Origin: Acidimicrobiia bacterium
Lineage (GTDB): Bacteria > Acidobacteriota > Vicinamibacteria > Vicinamibacterales > UBA2999
NCBI GenBank assembly: GCA_016871275.1
Contig: VFZG01000023.1
Location: 1 to 52,355, forward strand
Direction: 5' to 3'
DNA: 52,355 bases
Shown here: positions 1-15,074 of the stretch, in pieces
Position numbering within the stretch: position 1 is the stretch's first letter
How the letters are laid out: every line of letters begins with the position of its first letter
Translations under genes and position numbers: made by a program
Notes under the pieces: generated by a model
What the model saw: the letters and a program-made list of their open reading frames with translations, nothing else
Database searches by the model: none
What the model was told of the DNA's origin: nothing

Positions 1-60
1 TGCCGCCACTGGAAAGATCGCAACCGCACAGCGCTAGGTCAGGCAGATTCCGGGACTTGA

Positions 61-100
61 GAAAAACAGGGGGATGCGGGCATTACCCGCATCCCCCTGT
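61..100 (-). terminator. Rho-independent terminator of rpoC
   Basis: A perfect 15-bp stem (arms 66-80 and 86-100, loop CATTA) lies 18 bases past the rpoC stop codon. On the minus strand it is followed at once by five T residues. It closes the tuf-secE-rplKAJL-rpoBC transcript. Bases 1-60 beyond it hold nothing I recognise. Confidence 0.93.
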
Positions 101-118
101 TGTCGAAGCGTACCGGAG

Positions 119-8658
<8,540 letters not shown>

Positions 8659-8684
8659 GCGTAGCTCGAGGTTCCCCGTAGGTG

Positions 8685-8726
8685 AAAAAACGTCCGGCGG
8701 ACGCCGAGGGATCGCCCCCGGTGTCC
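8685..8726 (-). promoter_or_regulatory. Attenuator-like pair of alternative hairpins between rplL and rpoB
   Basis: Read on the minus strand, a 12-position stem (8726-8715 with 8710-8699, one mismatch and one G-U pair) is followed by a short perfect hairpin. That hairpin has the 5-bp stem CGTCC/GGACG with loop GCC (8703-8691) and then six T residues (8690-8685). The 3' arm of the large stem and the 5' arm of the small one use the same five bases, so the two folds exclude each other. The small hairpin plus T6 has the form of a weak intrinsic terminator. Partial termination between rplL and rpoB is known in E. coli, but that this element does the same is inference. Confidence 0.5.
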
Positions 8727-8759
8727 GTCACCAACAACTTGCTGTCCGAGCGGGTCGAG

Positions 8760-9155
8760 CTACTTGACTTCGACCTTGGCGCCGGCTTCCTCGAACTTCT
8801 TCTTGATCGAAGCCGCTTCATCCTTGGAGACGCCTTCCTTGATTGGCTTGGGCGCGCCCTCAACGAGGTCCTTCGCTTCCTTGAGGCCGAGGCTGGTGAC
8901 TTCGCGGACCACCTTGATGACGTTGATCTTGGCTGCACCGACGTCGGTCAAGGTGACGGTGAACTCGGTCTGCTCTTCCGCCGGAGCGGCGGCGCCGCCG
9001 CCGGCCGCCGCGCCGCCCATCGGCATTGCCATCGGCATTGCCGCTGCGGCCGACACGCCGAGCTCGGACTCCAGGGCCTTGACGAGCTGCGACAGCTCCA
9101 TCACGCTGATGCCCTTGATGTAATCGATCACCTGCTGCTGGTTCACTTCGGCCAT
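8760..9155 (-). CDS. rplL: 50S ribosomal protein L7/L12
   Basis: bL12 forms the flexible ribosomal stalk that recruits translation factors. The protein is 131 aa, slightly longer than usual. Residues 1-35 are the dimerisation domain. A flexible Ala/Gly/Met-rich hinge follows, with the repeated words MPMAMPMG. The globular C-terminal domain has the characteristic [19 protein letters not shown] segment. A GGGAG Shine-Dalgarno lies 7-8 bases before the ATG. The gene is downstream of rplJ, and their products form the L10-L12 stalk complex. The spacer to rplJ is filled with short tandem repeats. Confidence 0.97.
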   Translation of the reverse strand: MAEVNQQQVIDYIKGISVMELSQLVKALESELGVSAAAAMPMAMPMGGAAAGGGAAAPAEEQTEFTVTLTDVGAAKINVIKVVREVTSLGLKEAKDLVEGAPKPIKEGVSKDEAASIKKKFEEAGAKVEVK

Positions 9156-9195
9156 TGCTGTGCTCCCTTTAAAAAGCTCTCTATCGCTGTCAGGT

Positions 9196-9253
9196 CTACG
9201 GGCTGCGGGCTGCGGGCCAGAGCCGTAGCCCGTAGCCGGTCGCCCGTAAGCCC
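9196..9253. repeat. Intergenic heptamer repeats, partly inverted
   Basis: The rplJ-rplL spacer is built from imperfect 7-base words. GGGCTGC is repeated in the left half and GTAGCCC-like copies in the right half, so the halves can pair with each other. There is no coding capacity. Similar spacers made of other words occur at 12103, 26877 and 48723. Confidence 0.6.
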
Positions 9254-9266
9254 AAACAATTCTTCG

Positions 9267-9788
9267 CTACGCCCGCTTCTTCTCCGCCTGCACGAGCACG
9301 CTCATCAGGTCTCTCGGCACCGCGTTCAGCACGCGCACCAGGTTCACCATCGGCGCCTGGAGGAGGAAGAGGAGCTTCGCATACAGTTCCGGCTTGCCCG
9401 GCATGGTCGCCAGGGCCGCCACCTCGCTGCCCTTGATCGCCTGCCCCTGCACCACCGCCGCCTTGATCTGCAGCGTCGGCGCGTTCTTCATGAACGCGGT
9501 CAGCGTCTTCGCGAGCTGAACCGGGTCTTCCCTGGTGTAGGCCACTGCCGTCATGCCTTCGAAGTGCGATGACAGCGATTCGAACGAGGTGCCCTTCAGC
9601 GCGCGCCTGGCCAGCGAGTTCTTGACGACCTTGTAGGTGGCCTTCGCCTTGCGCAACTCGCTGCGCAGCTGGGTCACCTGGGGCACGTTGATGCCCTTGT
9701 AATCGATCAGGATCGCCACGTCGTGGCCGCCGAAGGCCCCTTCGAGCGATTGCAGTTCCGCGGTCTTGTCTGCTTTTGTGACAGCCAT
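9267..9788 (-). CDS. rplJ: 50S ribosomal protein L10
   Basis: uL10 anchors the L7/L12 dimers to the ribosomal stalk base. The protein is 173 aa, normal for the family. The N-terminal RNA-binding domain is recognisable from the [11 protein letters not shown] and [13 protein letters not shown] segments. A C-terminal helix binds L12. The gene begins 14 bases after the rplA stop. This leaves no room for the long L10-binding leader that autoregulates rplJL in E. coli, so such feedback would have to act elsewhere. A Shine-Dalgarno-like AGGGGA precedes the start. Confidence 0.97.
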   Translation of the reverse strand: MAVTKADKTAELQSLEGAFGGHDVAILIDYKGINVPQVTQLRSELRKAKATYKVVKNSLARRALKGTSFESLSSHFEGMTAVAYTREDPVQLAKTLTAFMKNAPTLQIKAAVVQGQAIKGSEVAALATMPGKPELYAKLLFLLQAPMVNLVRVLNAVPRDLMSVLVQAEKKRA

Positions 9789-9802
9789 GGGTCAGTCGTC
9801 CC

Positions 9803-10510
9803 CTACTTCTTGGCAGCGGACGCTTCCAGGTGCGTCTCGTCGATCTTCACGCCCGGTCCCATTGTCGAGGACACGGTGATGCTCTTGAGATACTTGCCCT
9901 TGGCCGCCGCCGGCTTGGCCTTGACGATGCTGTCGATCAGCGCCGAAGCGTTGTCCACCAGGTTCTGCGGCGGGAACGAAATCTTGCCGACCGGCGCGTG
10001 CACGATGCCGGTCTTGTCGACGCGGAATTCCACCTTGCCGGCCTTGATCTCGTTGACCGCCTGCGTGACGTTCGGGGTCACAGTGCCGGTCTTCGGGTTG
10101 GGCATCAGGCCGCGCGGGCCGAGCACCTTGCCGAGCTTGCCGACCGCGCGCATCATGTCGGGGGTCGCCACCACCGCATCGAAGTCCTGCCAGCCGCCGT
10201 TGATCTTGTCGACCAGCTCTTCGCCGCCGACGTGATCGGCGCCGGCCGCCTCGGCTTCCTTCTGCTTGTCGGGGCCGGCAATGACCAGCACCTTCTTCGA
10301 CTTGCCAAGGCCGTGCGGCAGGACCACCGTGCCGCGGACCATCTGGTCGGCATGCTTGGGGTCGACGCCGAGCCGAATCGACACGGCGACGGTCTCGTCG
10401 AACTTCGCGAACTTGATCTTCTGCACCAGCGGCAGCGCTTCGGAAATCAGGTACGGGCGGTTCTCCACCTGCCCTTTCGCCGTCGTGTACTTCTTGCCGT
10501 GAGTGCTCAT
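9803..10510 (-). CDS. rplA: 50S ribosomal protein L1
   Basis: uL1 forms the mobile L1 stalk at the ribosomal E site, and in many bacteria it represses its own operon. The protein is 235 aa, full length. The [17 protein letters not shown] segment near residue 125 is diagnostic. The ATG at 10510 overlaps the rplK stop as ATGA (four shared bases), so translation is coupled to rplK. The reading frame stays open upstream across rplK, but those residues are antisense-frame noise, and the family N-terminus starts at MSTHGKKY. Confidence 0.97.
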   Translation of the reverse strand: MSTHGKKYTTAKGQVENRPYLISEALPLVQKIKFAKFDETVAVSIRLGVDPKHADQMVRGTVVLPHGLGKSKKVLVIAGPDKQKEAEAAGADHVGGEELVDKINGGWQDFDAVVATPDMMRAVGKLGKVLGPRGLMPNPKTGTVTPNVTQAVNEIKAGKVEFRVDKTGIVHAPVGKISFPPQNLVDNASALIDSIVKAKPAAAKGKYLKSITVSSTMGPGVKIDETHLEASAAKK

Positions 10511-10932
10511 GACACCACATCCAAACCCATCGAGCGCGCCGTGCCCGCCACGGTGCGCACCGCCGACTCCATCGAATCGCAGTTCAAGTCGGGCATCTTC
10601 TGCTTGGCGATCTCCTCGACCTGCTTCATCGTCACCGAGCCGACCTTGTTCTTGTTCGGCACCGCGGAGCCGACCGCGATGTTGGCGGCCTTCTTCAGCA
10701 GCACCGACGCCGGCGGCGTCTTGGTGATGAAGGTGTAGGAGCGGTCCGAGTAGATCGTCACCACCGCCGGGATGATCAGGCCGTCGTCCTTCGCGGTCTT
10801 CGCATTGAAGGCCTTGACGAAGTCCATGATGTTCACGCCGTGCGGACCGAGCGCGGTGCCGACCGGGGGCGCCGGCGTGGCCTTGCCGCCGGGAATCTGG
10901 AGCTTCACCATTGCCTGAACCTTTTTTGCCAT
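10507..10932 (-). CDS. rplK: 50S ribosomal protein L11
   Basis: uL11 sits at the GTPase-associated centre of the 50S subunit and is the thiostrepton/RelA-linked protein. The length of 141 aa is exactly typical. The [13 protein letters not shown] loop (proline-rich, thiostrepton site) and the C-terminal 23S rRNA-binding domain with GTARSMGL are both present. It starts on the ATG at 10932, sharing one base with the nusG stop (TAATG), and overlaps rplA by four bases. It therefore belongs to a tightly coupled nusG-rplK-rplA unit. Confidence 0.97.
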   Translation of the reverse strand: MAKKVQAMVKLQIPGGKATPAPPVGTALGPHGVNIMDFVKAFNAKTAKDDGLIIPAVVTIYSDRSYTFITKTPPASVLLKKAANIAVGSAVPNKNKVGSVTMKQVEEIAKQKMPDLNCDSMESAVRTVAGTARSMGLDVVS

Positions 10933-11474
10933 TACTGTTTCTCAACCTGCAGGAAATCCAGTTCCACGGGCGTGGCGCGACCGAAGATCGTCACCATCAC
11001 CTTCAACGTGTTCTTCTCGGGGTTCACGTCGTCCACCATGCCGTTGAAGCCGGTGAACGGCCCCTCGTTGATGCGGACCGTGTCACCCTTGTCGAACGAG
11101 TACTTCGGCTTCGGCTTTTCTGCGGCGGTCTTGACCTGCTCGAGGATCTGCTCGACTTCTTCCTTGCTGAGCGGCGTCGGCTTGGCGCCGGCGCCCACAA
11201 AGCCCGTGACCTTCGGCGTGTTCTTGACGACGTGCCACGCGTTGTCGGTCATGTGCATCTCGACCAGGATGTAGCCCGGGAAGAAGCGCTTCGACGACAC
11301 CACCTTCCGGCCGCCGCGCATCTCGACCACGTCCTCGGTCGGGATCAGAATCTCGCCAATCTCGTCGGCCAGCGCGTACGCCGTCTTGCGCTCCGCGAGC
11401 GACTCGGCCACCTTCTTCTCGAAGCCCGAGTAGGTGTGGACGATGTACCAGTTCTTGGTGGCCACGTCGGTCAT
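10932..11474 (-). CDS. nusG: Transcription termination/antitermination protein NusG
   Basis: NusG binds RNA polymerase through its NGN domain and Rho or ribosomal protein S10 through its KOW domain. The NGN part begins [14 protein letters not shown], and the C-terminal KOW domain carries [10 protein letters not shown]. The frame allows a start ten codons earlier. I chose the ATG at 11474 because it overlaps the secE stop by one base (TGATG) and gives a 180-aa protein with the usual N-terminus. The secE-nusG pair is near universal in this operon. Confidence 0.97.
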   Translation of the reverse strand: MTDVATKNWYIVHTYSGFEKKVAESLAERKTAYALADEIGEILIPTEDVVEMRGGRKVVSSKRFFPGYILVEMHMTDNAWHVVKNTPKVTGFVGAGAKPTPLSKEEVEQILEQVKTAAEKPKPKYSFDKGDTVRINEGPFTGFNGMVDDVNPEKNTLKVMVTIFGRATPVELDFLQVEKQ

Positions 11475-11728
11475 CACGCCGCTCCGAAGCGGTTGAACAG
11501 CCACTGCACCGCGTTGTTGATCAACAGATCGACGCCGAACAGGTAGAGGCCGAAGAACACCGACGTGAGAATCACGACGACGGTGGTGGCGTAGACCTCA
11601 CGCTGCGAGGGCCACGTGACCCGCTTCATCTCGTTGCGAACGTCCCGCAGGAACTCGCCGGTGCGACCATACCAGCCCAGCGGCCCGGTGGTGCGCTCTC
11701 CGGATTGTTCGATCGCTTCGGTGCTCAT
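11474..11728 (-). CDS. secE: Preprotein translocase subunit SecE
   Basis: SecE is the essential small clamp of the SecYEG channel in the inner membrane. The protein is 84 aa, the short single-span form. A soluble amphipathic helix contains the conserved [13 protein letters not shown] motif, followed by one hydrophobic segment, [20 protein letters not shown]. It ends with TGA overlapping the nusG ATG. It follows tRNA-Trp, with a large palindrome in the spacer. Confidence 0.95.
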   Translation of the reverse strand: MSTEAIEQSGERTTGPLGWYGRTGEFLRDVRNEMKRVTWPSQREVYATTVVVILTSVFFGLYLFGVDLLINNAVQWLFNRFGAA

Positions 11729-11775
11729 CTCGTTCGTCCGTTCAATTCAACAACCAACCACCTGGGCAGTCCGGT

Positions 11776-11831
11776 TGGCCTGCCATCCGTAGCTCGCTTG
11801 CGTGTCCAGCGGAGCGAAGGATGGCAGGCCA
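11776..11831. repeat. Palindrome overlapping the 3' end of tRNA-Trp
   Basis: A perfect 13-bp inverted repeat (11776-11788 and 11819-11831) surrounds a 30-base spacer that can pair further. The right arm includes the last ten bases of tRNA-Trp, including its encoded CCA. Its core (AGCGAAGGATGGCAGGCC) matches the palindromes at 13463 and 13702 in outline, which suggests one repeat family. Confidence 0.75.
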
Positions 11832-11897
11832 GGAGGGAATCGAACCCCCAACCCCCGGTTTTGGAGACCGGTGCTCTGCCAATTGAGCTACTGGCCT
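11822..11897 (-). tRNA. tRNA-Trp (anticodon CCA)
   Basis: The 76-base transcript begins AGGCCAG and folds as a full cloverleaf. It has a 7-bp acceptor stem, the D arm GCTC/GAGC, and an anticodon arm CCGGT/ACCGG with loop CTCCAAA, giving anticodon CCA. The T arm is GGGGG/CCCTC. The CCA tail is encoded. It lies between rpmG and secE, a common location for tRNA-Trp in bacteria. A strong hairpin formed by its own 3' end and downstream bases could compete with the acceptor stem before processing. Confidence 0.97.
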
Positions 11898-11933
11898 ACG
11901 CCTGCGCCGCTCGTCTGCACACCGGTCGCAGAC

Positions 11934-12083
11934 TTACTTCTGCTCCTTGTGCGGTTGATGCTTCCGGCAGAATCGACAGAACTTCTTCATCTCGATTCGC
12001 TCGGTGGTCTTCTTCTTGTTCTTCGTCGTGCTGTAGTTGCGGCGCTTGCACTCCCCGCACGCCAGCTGAATGATGTCGCGCAT
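11934..12083 (-). CDS. rpmG: 50S ribosomal protein L33
   Basis: bL33 is a small protein near the ribosomal E site. The 49-aa protein begins [13 protein letters not shown] and ends in a Lys-rich tail. It carries the zinc-binding form with two pairs, C9-x2-C12 and C36-x2-C39 (CGEC and CRFC). It lies between tuf and tRNA-Trp, and rpmG next to secE is the ancestral arrangement. The ATG at 12083 is the only start giving the complete family N-terminus. Confidence 0.96.
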   Translation of the reverse strand: MRDIIQLACGECKRRNYSTTKNKKKTTERIEMKKFCRFCRKHQPHKEQK

Positions 12084-12102
12084 TGCAAAACCTCAAGGTC
12101 AT

Positions 12103-12145
12103 CGGGCGAACAGGCGAACGGGCGAACAGGGATTCCTGTCCGCCC
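12103..12145 (-). repeat. GGCGAAC repeats forming a hairpin between tuf and rpmG
   Basis: Three copies of the word GGCGAAC (12103-12130) are followed by a partial inverted copy. Read on the minus strand, 12145-12135 and 12130-12120 form an 11-bp stem with one G-U pair and a 4-base loop. The opposite strand would have a mismatch instead, so the fold suits the tuf-rpmG RNA. No T-run follows, so it is not a standard terminator. It could be an RNA-stability or processing element. Confidence 0.5.
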
Positions 12146-12170
12146 GCAGGCCCGGAGGCCCGACAGCCTG

Positions 12171-13370
<1,200 letters not shown>

Positions 13371-13462
13371 GACTCGCCTTCGCTCGCTTCGTTAAATCGA
13401 CGGCAGCCCCTTGCTGTCGTCGGATGTTGAGAACCCTTGCCCATCGAGCCGCAGTTGGCTTG

Positions 13463-13522
13463 CCAACCGTTGCTCGCACCGAAATCATGCAGTCCACCTG
13501 CGCCTGACGTCAGAGCGAAAGT

Positions 13523-13525
<3 letters not shown>
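13463..13525. repeat. Imperfect palindrome ending in the tRNA-Thr(GGU) CCA
   Basis: Arms 13463-13475 and 13513-13525 pair with two mismatches and one possible G-U pair. The right arm ends exactly on the encoded CCA of the tRNA. The left arm sits in a TTGGCTTGCCAACC context shared with the palindrome at 13702. Confidence 0.5.
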
Positions 13526-13598
<73 letters not shown>

Positions 13599-13701
13599 CT
13601 TCGCCTCGCTTGGACGCCTGGCTCGGCTGCGGCTGACACGTCAGCCCGCCTGCTCAGCGACACGACCTTTGCAACTCCTCTACCGGCGAGAGGCTGGCTT
13701 G

Positions 13702-13734
13702 CCAACCTTCGCTCGCGCAGCCAGCGAAGGTTGG
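13702..13734. repeat. Perfect palindrome ending in the tRNA-Gly CCA
   Basis: A perfect 12-bp inverted repeat (CCAACCTTCGCT at 13702-13713, its complement at 13723-13734, 9-base spacer) ends on the encoded CCA of tRNA-Gly. It is the best copy of the REP-like motif seen at three tRNA 3' ends in this cluster. Confidence 0.75.
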
Positions 13735-13806
13735 AGCGGGAGACGGGGATCGAACCCGCGACCAACAGCTTGGAAGGCTGTGACTCTACCACTGAGTTAC
13801 TCCCGC
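13732..13806 (-). tRNA. tRNA-Gly (anticodon UCC)
   Basis: The 75-base cloverleaf has acceptor stem GCGGGAG/CTCCCGC and an anticodon arm ACAGC/GCTGT with loop CTTCCAA, giving anticodon TCC. The T arm is GCGGG/CCCGT with TTCGATC. CCA is encoded. It takes the position of glyT in the E. coli tufB operon. The 3' CCA is also the end of a 12-bp palindrome. Confidence 0.97.
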
Positions 13807-13901
13807 CTTCGTCCCTTCGGGACTTCGGGACTTCGGCGGGCATGCCCGCTGTCCCGTTTCCTCGCTACTCGCCCTGCCGAACCTCATTCCAAACGGACAA
13901 T

Positions 13902-13985
13902 TGGGGAGTCAAGGATTCGAACCTTGGTAGCCACTGGGGCGACAGATTTACAGTCTGTTGCGATTGACCGCTCCGCCAACTCCCC
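13902..13985 (-). tRNA. tRNA-Tyr (anticodon GUA)
   Basis: This is an 84-base class II tRNA with a long variable arm. The acceptor stem is GGGGAGT/ACTCCCC and the anticodon arm ACAGA/TCTGT has loop CTGTAAA, giving GTA. The T arm contains GGTTCGAATCC. Unlike the other four tRNAs here, CCA is not encoded: discriminator A is followed by ATTG. The flanks extend the acceptor pairing by seven more base pairs (13896-13909 with 13979-13992), which is unusual. Confidence 0.96.
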
Positions 13986-14043
13986 AATTGTCTTTTTGGA
14001 TTCGCCGCCTGTATCCCGCTTATCCGTGCTGCGCGCTCAAACT

Positions 14044-14120
14044 TGGAGCTGGCGAAGGGATTTGAACCCCCGACCGGCTGATTACAAATCAGCTGCTCTA
14101 CCGGGCTGAGCTACGCCAGC
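14044..14120 (-). tRNA. tRNA-Thr (anticodon UGU)
   Basis: The 77-base cloverleaf has acceptor stem GCTGGCG/CGCCAGC and an anticodon arm GCTGA/TCAGC with loop TTTGTAA, giving TGT. The T arm GGGGG/CCCTT relies on two G-U pairs. CCA is encoded. It is the first gene after the promoter at 14136-14165 and corresponds to thrU of E. coli. Confidence 0.96.
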
Positions 14121-14135
14121 CTAAGCAAAAGGGCA

Positions 14136-14165
14136 ATTCTAGCACTAAGCGTGCCAGATTTACAA
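14136..14165 (-). promoter_or_regulatory. Promoter of the tRNA-tuf operon
   Basis: On the minus strand, TTGTAA (14165-14160) and TAGAAT (14141-14136) are separated by 18 bases, and the -10 box is extended by TGC. Transcription would start near 14129, nine bases before the tRNA-Thr 5' end. Position and match to the sigma-70 consensus make this the likely driver of the tRNA-tuf transcript. Confidence 0.75.
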
Positions 14166-14214
14166 ACGGAAGGGACACAACTCCTAACCTGTTCCGTGGT
14201 GTCAGCGTTGTCCG

Positions 14215-14233
14215 GCCCGTGCTGGGCACGGGC
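14215..14233 (-). terminator. Hairpin after rlmB, possible terminator
   Basis: A 7-bp perfect GC-rich stem (14215-14221 and 14227-14233, 5-base loop) lies 22 bases beyond the rlmB stop and upstream of the tRNA promoter. No T-run follows, so termination at this site would be weak or Rho-assisted. Confidence 0.35.
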
Positions 14234-14255
14234 GGCTTCGCCATCGAAATCCGGG

Positions 14256-14993
14256 CTATTCCGGCTTTCTCCCACGGCTTCGGACCCGGCGTTGCCGTAT
14301 CGCCTCATACAAGACGACGGCAGTCGCGACCGAAACATTGAGACTTCCCACGTGGCCAAGCATTGGAATGCCGACCACCTGGTCACACCGTTCCCTCACG
14401 AGCCGTCGCAGCCCGTGACCTTCAGCCCCCACGACGACGGCTGTTGGAAGGGTGAGATCCCATTCATAGTAAGCCATTTCCGCCCCGGCGTCGAGTCCTA
14501 CCGTCCATACGCCGGCCTTCTTGAGGTCCTCCAGCGACCGGGCGATGTTCACCACGTCGGCGACCGGCACGTGATTCACCGCTCCTGCCGAGGCCTTGGC
14601 CGCGGCGCCATCCAACGCCGCCGCCCGGCGCGTCTGGCGGACCACCCCCGACCCGCCGCACGCGTCAACGGTCCTTAGAATGGCGCCGACGTTCTGCGGA
14701 TCTTCCACCTCGTCCAGGACCACGATGAGCGGTGGGCCGTTCGCGGCGGCCGCGAGGTCTTCGAGCGTCGCCTCGGTCCGCCGTTCGACCTCGGCCACCA
14801 CGCCTTGATGCACCCCGCGCTTCGAGGCGCGATCGAGCTCGTCGCGGGTCACGAACCGGACCCGCACCGAGTGGCTGGCCGCTTCTTGCAACAGCTTCTG
14901 CAGGCGATCGTCGGCGCGCTGCGCGACCCAGATCTCCCTGGCGCGCTTGGCCTGGATGGCGTCGAGGACCGGATTGATCCCGTAGATGATCAA
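14256..14993 (-). CDS. rlmB: 23S rRNA (guanosine-2'-O-)-methyltransferase RlmB (SpoU/TrmH family)
   Basis: The enzyme transfers a methyl group from S-adenosylmethionine to a 2'-hydroxyl in 23S rRNA. The 245-aa protein has the small N-terminal substrate-binding domain, starting IIYGINPVLDAI, and the SPOUT knot domain. That domain carries its three motifs: DEVEDPQNVGAILRTVDACG, VVGAEGHGLRRLVRE and SLNVSVATAVVLYEA. The start is a TTG at 14993 with GGTGG five bases before it. RlmB is the best fit, but related 2'-O-methyltransferases cannot be excluded. It stands between gltX and the tRNA-tuf operon, as yacO/rlmB does in Bacillus. Confidence 0.9.
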   Translation of the reverse strand: MIIYGINPVLDAIQAKRAREIWVAQRADDRLQKLLQEAASHSVRVRFVTRDELDRASKRGVHQGVVAEVERRTEATLEDLAAAANGPPLIVVLDEVEDPQNVGAILRTVDACGGSGVVRQTRRAAALDGAAAKASAGAVNHVPVADVVNIARSLEDLKKAGVWTVGLDAGAEMAYYEWDLTLPTAVVVGAEGHGLRRLVRERCDQVVGIPMLGHVGSLNVSVATAVVLYEAIRQRRVRSRGRKPE

Positions 14994-15074
14994 CGGGCCA
15001 CCAGGCCGTCAGGAGCCACTACTTTTCCGATCGGTTCGATGCTCTTGATCATCTTGTCGTGCGGGAGCCTGCCG

